64,000 nucleotides of DNA from Chitinophaga sp. Ak27 (GCF_012726295.1 NZ_JABAOB010000001.1:1612001-1676000), one strand, 5' to 3'; counted from the first letter of the stretch, positions 27,800 through 37,125 are shown. Translations and numbers: made by a program. Notes: a model not told the origin generated them from the letters alone.

Positions 27800-28834
27800 T
27801 TAATCATTACTAAACCGTGGATTCACGTTAAACTTGATGATCACATCCCAGCTACCGGCTTCAAACAGGGCAAAGGTGAGCCCCAGAGAAGCCTGGGTAC
27901 GTACGCCGTAAGAAATACGCTCATACGAAAAGTTGATGCTCGCTTTCTCATCTATCCCCACATCTGCCAGCACCGGGAAGGGATTCGGAATATCCCAGGT
28001 CACCACCGTACTATCTGCTGTCATCTTGCGGTTAAAGCCAAAATATACCCGCGCATCAATGGTATTACTGCGGTAAGCCAGGCTGTCCCACTTAGTAATA
28101 TTGAAAGCAGGCAAACGGATAGGCAGAGAGTCTTTATCAAAAAATTTAAAGGAGATAGTATTCTTTGCCGTACCTGTTTTCCGGAAATAAACATTGATAT
28201 TTTCCGCTTTCAACTCGTTGTTAAGCTGATCTTTGATGCCGGATACCGAAGGGTGTATAATCCCTCCTTGGTCCGCCGCCAGCGGCAGGCCCGTCACCGC
28301 ATCCCACTCATAAGGCTCATAGGGGCGGGGACGGCGGAGGTCCAGCTTTCTCTTCTGAAAAAGCTTCTGTCCCCCTTCATTCTTTACAAGGATATCAAAA
28401 GTATAAATACCCGGTTTTAATACTGTCGTATCCGTTGACCAGAATACCAGGTTGCCTGAATTGGCCTGCAAGTCCATCAGCGGGCGTTTTACCTGTATAC
28501 GTTTGGCATTGATTTCATCTACACTTTTTTCGGTGCCGCTGTAATAGGTTTTCCACTGCCAGGTATTGACCTCCTGCTTAAATTCAGGCGCCTGCGCACC
28601 ATCGGGGCGCTGTATGTTTTGTAACTCAAAAGTGAGCGGCTGTGTGGAATAGTCGGGGTTGAATTTCCCATAGGATACGTTGGCACGGCCAAAATAAGCC
28701 ACGTAGGTATCTCCATCGAAATTGCAGTTATTGCTGAAATGAGCTTTCTCTTTTGGCAACATGGCCTTGTAACAGCTGCTGGCTGCCAGCAACAGTCCTA
28801 TGGCCACGATATACTTATATACTTGCGTATTCAT
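27800..28834 (-). CDS. DUF5007-like lipoprotein
   Basis: 344 residues; lipoprotein signal with Cys21 (A-A-S-S-C-Y-K). The sequence follows a pattern I recall for Bacteroidota DUF5007 proteins: W-K-T-Y-Y-S-G-T-E-K-S-V-D-E-I, then R-P-L-M-D-L-Q-x-x-S-G, a central R-P-R-P-Y-E-P-Y, and a C-terminal N-F-S-Y-E-R-I-S-Y-G-V-R-T-Q-A-S-L-G-L. No catalytic motif is apparent. Its place between a fasciclin/CBM6 protein and a SusC gene suggests a surface glycan-binding role, which is inference. Confidence 0.7.
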   Translation of the reverse strand: MNTQVYKYIVAIGLLLAASSCYKAMLPKEKAHFSNNCNFDGDTYVAYFGRANVSYGKFNPDYSTQPLTFELQNIQRPDGAQAPEFKQEVNTWQWKTYYSGTEKSVDEINAKRIQVKRPLMDLQANSGNLVFWSTDTTVLKPGIYTFDILVKNEGGQKLFQKRKLDLRRPRPYEPYEWDAVTGLPLAADQGGIIHPSVSGIKDQLNNELKAENINVYFRKTGTAKNTISFKFFDKDSLPIRLPAFNITKWDSLAYRSNTIDARVYFGFNRKMTADSTVVTWDIPNPFPVLADVGIDEKASINFSYERISYGVRTQASLGLTFALFEAGSWDVIIKFNVNPRFSND

Positions 28835-28845
28835 TGCTGATCGGT

Positions 28846-29982
28846 TTATAATTTCGTGAAAATGATACGGTGCAGGTTAAGGTTCGCTTTCTTGATCCGT
28901 ACCTTCATCTGGTGTATGCCAGCAGGCAGGTCTGCGGTACCAAAGGCGCCCTGCCAGCTTTGCCAGCCCCCCGTACCCTGGATCGGAATTTCATCAGATA
29001 CTTTTACCCCGTCTATCTCCAGGTAAATAATTCCTCCGCCGTTACCGGCAATGCGCAGCTCCACTTTGTATTTGCCGGCTGCCTTAATATTCACAGTATA
29101 CCTTACCCAGTCGCCATCGCTGGTCCAGCCAATATTGTAGTTGCCGCCAGCGCTGACCTGGTTATCGCCCTGCGAACAGTTTTCTGTACCGGGAGCATCA
29201 GGGCGATAGTTATGATTACCATTGGGATTATTATAGTGAAACGCTACCTCTTTAGGACCTTCGTCATAGTCAGCCGCATTCACAATGCCGGGTATCTCCA
29301 CCGGGTAGCCTAAATACGGTCCCTGTATAGGTTCCAGGGAACGTGGATAAGCCTTGCCCACAAAGGAAGTAAATCCAAACACATGCCTGCTTTCCAGAAT
29401 ATGCATGATGCCATTTTTAGAAGTGATATCTACGTTTTGCGTTAAGGCTACCGACCAGTCTTTTATAAACCGGGATTCATTACGGTCGGCAAACTGTATC
29501 ACCTCTGTACCGCCGCCTACCTGCCCCGAAGCATTGGTACCGGCCACTTTCCCATTCATCCCATGCTTGTACAGCGATACCAGGTCACTGCCATCGGCAT
29601 ATCGTAGCGAGTCGGCATCTACGATGCCGGCAAGCATGTAGCGGCGTAACAAGCTATCCCAAACGATATCAGGCACGCTGTCCAATGTCCAGTTGCCCGC
29701 ATCTCCCAGGCGAACCCGCGCAAAATTCAGGTTACGCATAGCCGTTTGGATGCTGATATCCTGTGGCACAAAAAAAGTAACCTTATCATTTTTCAGCAGG
29801 TCTGCCAGGTGTACCCGGTTAATCAGTAATAACAGGGTATCATATAGCCCGTTCTGTTGCTGCAGAAAGTCGTAGGTACTTACCTTTACTTCAGATACCG
29901 GCTTGGCATTCCGGTAATCCTGCAGCCCTTTCTTACAGGCAAAGCACCCCAGCAATACCAGTAGTAATAAATAATTTTTCAT
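28846..29982 (-). CDS. Fasciclin-CBM6 lipoprotein
   Basis: 378 residues; lipobox ending at Cys16 (G-C-F-A-C-K-K). Residues about 35-215 form a FAS1 domain (Y-D-F-L-Q-Q-Q-N-G-L-Y-D-T-L; V-T-F-F-V-P-Q-D-I-S-I). Residues about 240-378 form a family 6 carbohydrate-binding module: E-I-P-G-I-V-N-A-A-D-Y-D, N-Y-R-P, then Y-N-I-G-W-T-S-D-G-D-W-V-R-Y-T-V and A-A-G-K-Y-K-V-E-L-R-I-A, the classic CBM6 core with its two aromatic residues. A CBM6 attached to a FAS1 domain points to carbohydrate capture at the cell surface. It starts 12 bases after SusD of module 1. Confidence 0.85.
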   Translation of the reverse strand: MKNYLLLLVLLGCFACKKGLQDYRNAKPVSEVKVSTYDFLQQQNGLYDTLLLLINRVHLADLLKNDKVTFFVPQDISIQTAMRNLNFARVRLGDAGNWTLDSVPDIVWDSLLRRYMLAGIVDADSLRYADGSDLVSLYKHGMNGKVAGTNASGQVGGGTEVIQFADRNESRFIKDWSVALTQNVDITSKNGIMHILESRHVFGFTSFVGKAYPRSLEPIQGPYLGYPVEIPGIVNAADYDEGPKEVAFHYNNPNGNHNYRPDAPGTENCSQGDNQVSAGGNYNIGWTSDGDWVRYTVNIKAAGKYKVELRIAGNGGGIIYLEIDGVKVSDEIPIQGTGGWQSWQGAFGTADLPAGIHQMKVRIKKANLNLHRIIFTKL

Positions 29983-29994
29983 GGCCGTAATTGA

Positions 29995-31497
29995 TTATTT
30001 CCAGAAACTATTTTGTGTCAGGGATTTGTTATTGGACAGCGCTTCCTGCGACAAAGGCCAGAAAGCCACGCCCCGGTCTACATCTGCCTGTGTGAGTTTG
30101 GTGAACCGGGGAATCCGTTTAAAATGCATGAGATCATACCAATACCAGCCTTCGCCCATCAGCTCTCGCCGCCTTTCCAGCAGGATCGCATCCAGCAGGT
30201 CTTCTCCCGCCAAGCCGGCATTCACCGCCTTCAACGAGCGATTACCCCTTACCTGGTTCAGGTCTTTCTGCGCATCTGCTGTCATACCCAAACGCGCTTT
30301 GGCTTCTGCACGCAGCAGGTATAACTCTTCATAACGGAATACAATAATGCAGGACGAATACATCTTCAATACAGGGTCCTTCACACTGGTATTGATTTGT
30401 TTTATTTTGTAGAAGATGGGATAGGCATCATCCAACTTGGTAAAGAAATAATCAGCACGTTGCTCATGGGGCTCTCCATAAATTTTTAAGATACTGTCGC
30501 GGGGAACATAAATCTCCGACTCCTGCTTGGGGATATATGGATCCCGAAGGGTCCAGTCTTCCAGCTGACCGGTAGACGATATCTCCGCATGGTCGAAGTT
30601 CATATCTATCTGGAAAATATTAGCCGGAATACGGCCACGGAATGCGCCATCCAAACGGGTCAAATCATTCACGCTAACAAAACCGTAGCCGGTATTCGAC
30701 TGATTATTGATCACTGTATTGGCATATTCCAGTGCCTTGTCATATTGGCCTTTCCAGGTATAAATATGCGCTAACAACGTATAGGCCATCCCTTTAGTAA
30801 TGGTGATGGAAATATGATGCGACTCTCCCTGTCCCCGGTAGTCGCCTTGTTGTTCCGGCGATTTCCCGTTGTATTTCCAGGGTAGCCCGTCTATACTGCG
30901 CTCCGCCTCTGCCGCTGCATAGTCGAGCACCTTCTGCCAGTTTTCCCGAGTAATACTTTTGGCAGTACCATCACTTGCCGCCGTTACCAGTGGCACATCT
31001 CCCCAGATCCTCACCATATAATAATACAGGAAAGCACGGATGTAGATGGCCTGTGCAATATCCAACTGCATATCGTTTTTTGAATAGCGATAGTCGGTCA
31101 CTGTCACCTGTGGTAGTTTAGCGATGGTGAGATTACATTGCGCAATGGCAGTATAAAATCTGCGCCAGTCGCGCCATTCATCCATGGTGGAAAAGCTCGC
31201 ATTCAGGTTACTTTCTACGACCGCCTGCAGGTCGCCGCGCTTCGTCACCTGGAAATCGCCGGCACGTAATTCACCGTACACCCAATGAGCGTTTTCATTG
31301 GCCATGGCCGCCCGCATCAACGCATAGCAGGCAGATAAACCAGCCCGCGCATCATTTTTGGTCTGCCACATATTCTCTTCTGTCAGCGCCCGGTGCGAAG
31401 GCACATCCAGCATCTTTTTGCATGACAGCATACCTACCGCCAGGAACAGGATCATTCCGGCAACAGCAATATTTTTCATGGTCTTGGTTTTAAACAT
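29995..31497 (-). CDS. SusD/RagB-family nutrient-binding lipoprotein (module 1)
   Basis: 500 residues from ATG 31497, or 494 from Met7, which gives a tidier signal peptide; lipoprotein Cys at residue 26 (M-L-S-C-K-K-M-L-D). SusD hallmarks: N-M-W-Q-T-K-N-D-A-R-A-G-L, then AIYIRAFLYYYMVRIWGDVP, F-R-Y-E-E-L-Y-L-L-R-A-E-A and E-R-R-R-E-L-M-G-E-G-W-Y-W-Y-D-L. Its start codon shares one base with the SusC stop codon (TGATG), so the pair is translationally coupled. Confidence 0.94.
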   Translation of the reverse strand: MFKTKTMKNIAVAGMILFLAVGMLSCKKMLDVPSHRALTEENMWQTKNDARAGLSACYALMRAAMANENAHWVYGELRAGDFQVTKRGDLQAVVESNLNASFSTMDEWRDWRRFYTAIAQCNLTIAKLPQVTVTDYRYSKNDMQLDIAQAIYIRAFLYYYMVRIWGDVPLVTAASDGTAKSITRENWQKVLDYAAAEAERSIDGLPWKYNGKSPEQQGDYRGQGESHHISITITKGMAYTLLAHIYTWKGQYDKALEYANTVINNQSNTGYGFVSVNDLTRLDGAFRGRIPANIFQIDMNFDHAEISSTGQLEDWTLRDPYIPKQESEIYVPRDSILKIYGEPHEQRADYFFTKLDDAYPIFYKIKQINTSVKDPVLKMYSSCIIVFRYEELYLLRAEAKARLGMTADAQKDLNQVRGNRSLKAVNAGLAGEDLLDAILLERRRELMGEGWYWYDLMHFKRIPRFTKLTQADVDRGVAFWPLSQEALSNNKSLTQNSFWK

Positions 31498-34478
31498 CAG
31501 AATTGAAAATTGAAGCCCAGGGTAAATGTGCGGGGAGCCGCCCAGTTATAATAGCCTTCATCATAGCCGAAATAACTCACCGCTTCCGGGTCTCCGCCTT
31601 TGTAAGGGCTCCAGGTCAGCAGGTTGTTGCCTGTGGCATAAATGCGCAGGTGATCTATACCCGACCGCTTCATCCAGGCAGAATGCAGGTTATAAGCCAG
31701 GGTAACCGCCCGCAGTTTTACAAACGAACCATCTTCCAGGAATAAGGTCTGGTCAGGCTGATAAGCATATACCGCGCTCCATGGATTGTATGCCGGTACC
31801 TTGCTATAGTCGCCCTGTACCTTCGACCACCAGCTGATTTCTTTAATGGCCTTGGGATCATCTATCCCTTCCCTGTTGGCAAAATCGAAACGGTTGGCTA
31901 ACGCCTGGTTTATAATTTTACGGCCAAAAGCATAATTCACCAGTGCATTCAACTCCCAGTCACGATAGTAAAAAGTATTCGTAAAGCCCCCCGTCACCGC
32001 AGGTGATAAACGCCCTTTCATGACGCGGTCTTTGTCGTTAATATCATAATTGCCATCCAGGTCTCTCCAACGGGGATCGCCTTTGCGCAAGGTTACACCC
32101 TGGTAGGTCATCTTCTTACCGGTGGCAGGATTTACAGGAACATCTCCATCTGAGTTGTAAATGCCCTCGTTGATCAAGAGCCAATAGCGATCGGTGGGTT
32201 TGCCCACCAGGAAGCGGCGCTGGCTGATCACCAGGTCGGTAAGGCCATCGGGCAATGCCAGTAATTTATTTTGGTTGGTATATGCACTGATGCCGGTTGT
32301 CCAGCGGAACTTTTCTCTGCGTATCACATCTGCTTCCACCGATAACTCATAGCCATAGTTACGTATGGTCATCCCATTTTTCACGATACCAGTGTACCCT
32401 TCCTCTTCCAGCGTTGGAATTTTCAATACAAGGTTACGGTCTGTTTTAGCATATACATCCAGGGAAGCTCTTACCCGGTCGTGGAATAAGCCGATATCAA
32501 TACCACCATTCAGTTGCTCTACTACCGGCCAGGAAGTACCGGGAACGATATACCCCGTGGTATAGCCGGCATTGATTACCGGGAATGCGTTGTAGGTCGA
32601 CATATTAGGCACCCCATTCCAGCCCGCGTCTACATTGTATACCGGCCCTCCCCTGTAAAATTCATCCATCAGCAAACGGCCCACCCGGCCCCAACTGCCC
32701 CTTAGTTGCAGGTTACTCAGCCAGGTTGCATCCTTCAGGAAATCTTCCTGGGATATTTTCCAGGAAGCAGATACGGTAGGAGATACCAGCCAGCGATGAG
32801 CAGCATCCAGGTAAGAAGTACCGTCCCTTCTCACGTACAGGGACACAAAATATTTACCATCAAAGTTATAGCCGATGTTGCTGTAAAAAGAGGCAAGCCT
32901 CGACTGCGTAAAATCTTTGGTATTAAACATTAGCCGGAAATTGCCAAAGCGCCCTTCCTTCTGATCGTCTGATCCGGGTTGGTATATCTTAATATAATCG
33001 CTGGAACCTTTATAGGCGCGACCATAGTCATAGCGCCATTTGTCCCATTGCCCGTATTGCCCTAATGTCACCTCCAGGTGATGTTTCCCTGAAAAAGTAT
33101 TTTCATAACGCAGCGAGTTGTCCAGCACCAACCTTTTGTTTAATCCGTCGAAGTTGGACACATAACTATTTCCTTCTCCCAGCGAGGTGGGTACAAAATA
33201 GTCGCGGAAATTTTGCCCATAGTCAATGGCGAAACGTGTATTCCAAGTGAAATGACTGGCAAAGCTGTATTTCACATTGGCGATAATACGGGCGGAATTA
33301 TTTTTATTTCGGTTAATCGTATTATCCAGGGCTGTGTAATACTGTTGCAGGTAGGCTTTGTTGGGTGATAGCGGCGAGCTGTAGTTAAACAGGTAATCTT
33401 CATCGCCGGCCCGGTCCCGGATAAACTCATTGCGTTTGCGGTTCAGGTTAGCCACGGCTACCTGTGTGGTAAACACCAGGTTTTTCAGCGGTTGGATGTT
33501 GATACCAAAGTTTACATCATAGCGCCGGATACCCGTTTTGTCGTATACGCCCTGTTGCGATGATTGCCCTATGCTAAAGCGGAAGTTAGCCAGGGGCGTA
33601 CCACCGCTTACAGATGCCTGTATACCATCTGTAAAGGCATTCCTGAGAAACAAGTCATCCCAGTTGGCAGGGCCAAAATACCTCGCCTGTGACGAGTCGG
33701 CCAGGTAGCGTGGAAAGCTGCGCCACTGTGTTTCATTCGCATACTTTTGATAAAACGGTAACCTGAAATCGCTCTCGTATTTTCCGTTCACAGCATCTAC
33801 CGACGGGCGTAGCGACAAGCCGGCATAAGCATTTACAGATACCTGCATCTGCCCTACCCTCGGTGCTTTGGTGGTGATGCTGATAACACCGTTGGCCGCA
33901 TTAGGCCCGTACTGCGCGCTGGCGCCAAAGTCTTTCAACACCTCTATCCGCTCAATATCATTTACATCCAGGAACGATAATAAGTTGGTTTCCGTTCCCA
34001 TCCGGTTAAAGTCGAAGCGCTGGATATCATAGGCAAAGGCATGGTCCATGATTAAAGGCACACCATCTACCACGTAGGCCGGCTGTGCATAAAAGATATC
34101 CCGGTTACTCAGCAACAGCGAAGACGTCCCCCTGATAAATACGCTGTTGCGCTTACCTGGCTCGGCAGACGGTGTTCGTATATCCACTCCCGTTACTCTT
34201 CCTACTAACATCTGGTCTACGCTCACATAAGGCAATTTCTTTACCTCGCCGACATCCACGTTGGACACCGCGCCATTGATGCTACGTGACAGAAAAAGTT
34301 CGTTGTTAGGCAGGTAGCCAATCGTATCCCGTTTGGTGCTGGTTACCCTTGAAAGAATAATGGAATCAGCATTGGCCGTACTACTGGAGTCTTTGCCAGT
34401 ATTCCTATACAACGTGCGCTGGGCCTGTATTTCCAAAGTACACAGGCATAAGAAAAACAAAAGGTAAATGTATTTCAT
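31497..34478 (-). CDS. SusC/RagA-family TonB-dependent transporter (module 1, no N-terminal extension)
   Basis: 993 residues. Signal peptide 1-19. Unlike its partner in the same operon it lacks a carboxypeptidase-D-like domain; residues 20-75 are a short, polar, low-complexity linker, and the plug begins near 80 (L-P-Y-V-S-V-D-Q-M-L-V-G-R-V-T-G-V-D-I). The SusC motif I-E-R-I-E-V-L-K-D-F-G-A-S-A-Q-Y-G-P-N-A-A-N-G-V follows near residue 180, and the barrel ends in F-T-L-G-F-N-F-Q-F. First gene of the eight-gene operon, so its promoter in the 580-base upstream region should control all of it. Confidence 0.93.
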   Translation of the reverse strand: MKYIYLLFFLCLCTLEIQAQRTLYRNTGKDSSSTANADSIILSRVTSTKRDTIGYLPNNELFLSRSINGAVSNVDVGEVKKLPYVSVDQMLVGRVTGVDIRTPSAEPGKRNSVFIRGTSSLLLSNRDIFYAQPAYVVDGVPLIMDHAFAYDIQRFDFNRMGTETNLLSFLDVNDIERIEVLKDFGASAQYGPNAANGVISITTKAPRVGQMQVSVNAYAGLSLRPSVDAVNGKYESDFRLPFYQKYANETQWRSFPRYLADSSQARYFGPANWDDLFLRNAFTDGIQASVSGGTPLANFRFSIGQSSQQGVYDKTGIRRYDVNFGINIQPLKNLVFTTQVAVANLNRKRNEFIRDRAGDEDYLFNYSSPLSPNKAYLQQYYTALDNTINRNKNNSARIIANVKYSFASHFTWNTRFAIDYGQNFRDYFVPTSLGEGNSYVSNFDGLNKRLVLDNSLRYENTFSGKHHLEVTLGQYGQWDKWRYDYGRAYKGSSDYIKIYQPGSDDQKEGRFGNFRLMFNTKDFTQSRLASFYSNIGYNFDGKYFVSLYVRRDGTSYLDAAHRWLVSPTVSASWKISQEDFLKDATWLSNLQLRGSWGRVGRLLMDEFYRGGPVYNVDAGWNGVPNMSTYNAFPVINAGYTTGYIVPGTSWPVVEQLNGGIDIGLFHDRVRASLDVYAKTDRNLVLKIPTLEEEGYTGIVKNGMTIRNYGYELSVEADVIRREKFRWTTGISAYTNQNKLLALPDGLTDLVISQRRFLVGKPTDRYWLLINEGIYNSDGDVPVNPATGKKMTYQGVTLRKGDPRWRDLDGNYDINDKDRVMKGRLSPAVTGGFTNTFYYRDWELNALVNYAFGRKIINQALANRFDFANREGIDDPKAIKEISWWSKVQGDYSKVPAYNPWSAVYAYQPDQTLFLEDGSFVKLRAVTLAYNLHSAWMKRSGIDHLRIYATGNNLLTWSPYKGGDPEAVSYFGYDEGYYNWAAPRTFTLGFNFQF

Positions 34479-35059
34479 ACAAGCAATTTTTAGGAATGCG
34501 ACTTCCAGGGCGCAAAATCATTCTTGCACCAACAATAGTTTTCAAATACATAAACAGGCATAACTTGCCCACTCCCTTTGCAGGGAAAGGACTAACACCG
34601 CTAAATGAATGCGCCAACAGTGACTACAACAGGATAATAGCCGTCAGCCCGCATGCAAAACATCGCATACGCGCAACAGGGCAATACTAGTAATCTGTGG
34701 AAACACCGCGCCAGGATGCTAGGGGCATCGGGCTACCCGGACAGGTTGCAATGAATAATGACTCATGGGAATTTTTATTTAACGTGAAATTTTAAACAAT
34801 CTGTCGCTCTGGCTTTCAATAATTGCTAATACCAAGACACCGCGGGTAACTGTCGCAAACGTAGGGTCTCTCCGTCTATCAGTACTATCAATGCTCTTTA
34901 AATTTTGGTTGTCGCTACAAACGCTACTTTTCAAATGTAATTAGCTAAATGGATTTTTCATAGCTTTTTTCAATTTATTTTAAAAAAAATATTGAAGGTC
35001 GCCACACCTATTTTTTAAAAGGGGTCATCACGATGTTATATCTGAAATCAAGTAACCAG
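34479..35059 (-). promoter_or_regulatory. 580-base upstream region of the SusC/SusD operon
   Basis: No convincing gene is seen here. On the minus strand two matches to the TAnnTTTG -7 consensus occur: TACATTTG at 34939-34932, with ATG rather than TTG at the right -33 distance, and TACGTTTG at 34863-34856 with no -33 partner. Either would give a leader of about 370-450 bases, long enough for regulatory structure, but none was recognised. No sigma/anti-sigma pair or hybrid two-component sensor, the usual SusC regulators, lies next to it. Confidence 0.3.
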
Positions 35060-35485
35060 CTAAGAACGCTCTAAGAAATAGTCAACACCTATCCTTCCCC
35101 CACCAAATACCAGTAGGGTAAATAACATCACCAGGTAATACAATGGTATTTCATAGCCGTTGTCCCCGGCGGCAAACCCATTGCTCCAGTGAACGGTAGC
35201 AATAGCCACCACCATACTAAACATAAGCGGCAGTGTAATATAGCGCACAAACAAACCAAGGGTTAACAATACCACGCCCGCCGCCTCGGTACATCCTACC
35301 AGGTAAGCGCTGATATAAGGTAAAGGGATATGCAATTGTTTAAACCAATCCCCTATACCATGTATATCGCTCCACTTCATCCTGGCCGGCAAGTAAAAAC
35401 CATAAGCCAGCACCAGCCGCATAAATAATAGTGGAAGATCGCTGATCACCGATAAACGGCGCGCCATCCGGGCATATGTACGCAT
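35060..35485 (-). CDS. DoxX-family membrane protein of the bufferin-type operon
   Basis: 141 residues with four hydrophobic helices, the standard DoxX fold: LLFMRLVLAYGFYLPARMKW, then A-G-V-V-L-L-T-L-G-L-F-V-R, V-A-I-A-T-V-H-W-S-N-G and a last helix ending in G-G-G-R-I-G-V-D-Y. It follows the DUF2063 gene by three bases and is the fourth gene after the Cys-rich precursor, the place DoxX proteins occupy in HvfABCD-type operons. It probably acts in the inner membrane on redox steps or export of the modified peptide; the exact role in such operons is not settled. Confidence 0.85.
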   Translation of the reverse strand: MRTYARMARRLSVISDLPLLFMRLVLAYGFYLPARMKWSDIHGIGDWFKQLHIPLPYISAYLVGCTEAAGVVLLTLGLFVRYITLPLMFSMVVAIATVHWSNGFAAGDNGYEIPLYYLVMLFTLLVFGGGRIGVDYFLERS

Positions 35486-35488
35486 AAA

Positions 35489-36238
35489 TTATGATTGAAA
35501 TCCCAATACAAAATGTTGCTGTTGCATCTCCTTCAAAAATGCCAGTGTATCCGATTCCAGTGTGTCCGTTTCCGTTATATGTAGCTGCGGGGCATAATCC
35601 AGTATATCCCTTACCGTTATTCCCTGGGCCAACTGCTCTGTTAAAAATGCCAGCCAGGGCGATAAATCCGTAAACTGGATGCTGCCTGTTTCCGGATGAC
35701 GGTATAATAAGGCGAAGTAAACACCTTTACGGGTCATCAGCTCCCTGCGCTTTGCTTTCAGGTGAACAGGCCAGCTAAATGATAGCAGCCGGTGCTCCTG
35801 GTTCAATACCAGTGGTGTATCCAACCAATTGCCTTCCGTAAGATACGCCGGCGCAGGAATATCCTCCATGTTATATAATTCCATTTCCGCCCACTCAAAT
35901 GCCAGCAGGTCATTCAGGTAAGGAATATCGTATTGCTCATCCCAGCTATGCTCTACCGCATAGGTATAAAACTCCAATGGCAATTTCCAAAGCTGGTACG
36001 ATTGACAGGCATGGTGCGCAAAAAAATCCTTCACCATCTTATCCCACTTGCGCGAGGGAATGTTATTAAAGGCAATAGGAAAAGCATTTTCCATGGTATC
36101 CCGGATATTGTTGAATACCAGGCGCCGGTAGTGTACCAACCTATCGGCAACTACGCCAGGCAGCTGTACTTTTTTGCCGGTTCTGCACCAGTCAGAAAAA
36201 GTTTGCTGTATATGATAAGTGTCAGGCAACAAGTTCAT
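35489..36238 (-). CDS. DUF2063 (HvfC/BufC-type) partner of the MNIO enzyme
   Basis: 249 residues, soluble. The N-terminal 100 residues fit DUF2063, the putative DNA-binding-like domain of HvfC/BufC proteins: R-L-V-H-Y-R-R-L-V-F-N-N-I-R-D-T-M-E-N-A-F-P-I, followed by W-D-K-M-V-K-D-F-F-A-H-H. The C-terminal part is alpha/beta and more variable. In characterised systems this partner recognises the precursor peptide and delivers it to the DUF692 enzyme. Its start overlaps the end of that enzyme gene by 17 bases, showing tight coupling. Confidence 0.85.
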   Translation of the reverse strand: MNLLPDTYHIQQTFSDWCRTGKKVQLPGVVADRLVHYRRLVFNNIRDTMENAFPIAFNNIPSRKWDKMVKDFFAHHACQSYQLWKLPLEFYTYAVEHSWDEQYDIPYLNDLLAFEWAEMELYNMEDIPAPAYLTEGNWLDTPLVLNQEHRLLSFSWPVHLKAKRRELMTRKGVYFALLYRHPETGSIQFTDLSPWLAFLTEQLAQGITVRDILDYAPQLHITETDTLESDTLAFLKEMQQQHFVLGFQS

Positions 36239-37049
36239 CTTTCAATTTCCATTGTTTGTGACAAATACTTTTCAATCTTGAGAGTTCGCCCTGCAATTCG
36301 ATCATCTCCGGAATATTAAAATCTCTTTCCAGTAACACCGGTACCGGTTGCAGATGCGCCAGGGTCCATTCAAACAGGTCATACACCGGATCTATAATAG
36401 GCTCCCCATGTGTATCGATAATCAGGTCGGGGGCTACCTGTTCGTGCCCTGCCATATGTATATAGGCTACACTGCTCAGCGGCAGTTGCTGAATAAACGC
36501 CTTTGCATCATACTGATGGTTGAAAGCATTTACATAAATATTATTTACATCCAACAATAACTGGCAGCCGGAATGCTTTACCACTTCATTGATAAAATCA
36601 ATCTCACTCATTTCTGCAGCTACCGGCGTATAATAAGAAACAATTTCCATCGCCAGCGGACGCTGCAAGTAATCCTGTACCTGCTGTATTCGCGATACAA
36701 TATGCCGCACCGCATCCATCCGGAAAGGGATGGGCAACAGGTCATACATGTGTGCATTGTCGCATTTGGAATAACTCAGGTGCTCTGAATACAGCTGTAC
36801 TTTATACTCCTGGAGAAATGCTTTTACATACGCGAGGAACTCCTTATTTAAGGCATCGGGGCTACCAATCGATAATGAAAGCCCATGACACAACACAGGA
36901 TATTTCTCCACCACCCGGTGTAATATCTTCCTCCAATAGCCTCCTATGTTCATCCAGTTCTCCGGCGCCAACTCAACAAAATCAGGCCTGATATGTTCCC
37001 CGCTGATAAGCTCCTCGGCAAATTCTCTCCTGAAACCAACACCTACCAT
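36222..37049 (-). CDS. DUF692 multinuclear non-heme iron oxidase (MNIO), HvfB/BufB-type
   Basis: 275 residues from ATG 37049; a longer frame would need TTG at 37073. A TIM-barrel enzyme with the DUF692 ligand set all visible: His55 (C-H-G-L-S-L-S), His90 (S-E-H-L-S-Y), Glu135 (M-E-I-V-S-Y-Y), Asp167 (L-L-L-D-V-N-N), His178 (F-N-H), His198 and His202 (I-H-M-A-G-H), Asp212 and His214 (I-D-T-H-G) and Glu241 (L-E-R-D). These enzymes hold two or three iron ions and oxidise cysteines of precursor peptides, for example to thiooxazole or oxazolone/thioamide groups. Here the substrate should be the GKCG-repeat peptide encoded just upstream. Confidence 0.93.
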   Translation of the reverse strand: MVGVGFRREFAEELISGEHIRPDFVELAPENWMNIGGYWRKILHRVVEKYPVLCHGLSLSIGSPDALNKEFLAYVKAFLQEYKVQLYSEHLSYSKCDNAHMYDLLPIPFRMDAVRHIVSRIQQVQDYLQRPLAMEIVSYYTPVAAEMSEIDFINEVVKHSGCQLLLDVNNIYVNAFNHQYDAKAFIQQLPLSSVAYIHMAGHEQVAPDLIIDTHGEPIIDPVYDLFEWTLAHLQPVPVLLERDFNIPEMIELQGELSRLKSICHKQWKLKDELVA

Positions 37050-37078
37050 GACTATACGATTTAGGGTGTTCAAAAATG

Positions 37079-37114
37079 AGGAAAGGCTGACTAAATGTTA
37101 TATCAGCCTTTCCT
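37079..37114 (-). terminator. Hairpin between precursor and MNIO genes (possible partial terminator)
   Basis: A perfect 12-bp stem (37079-37090 with 37103-37114) and 12-base loop; read on the minus strand it is followed by CATTTTTG. It lies inside the 76-base gap, after the precursor stop and before the MNIO start, and could attenuate transcription or stabilise the 3' end of the precursor mRNA. Confidence 0.6.
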
Positions 37115-37125
37115 ACCCGTAAAAA

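Noticed and set aside
34479..35059. Small open frames in the SusC upstream region
   Set aside because: They lack good starts, conserved-looking sequence or family features, and one overlaps the SusC gene in antisense.
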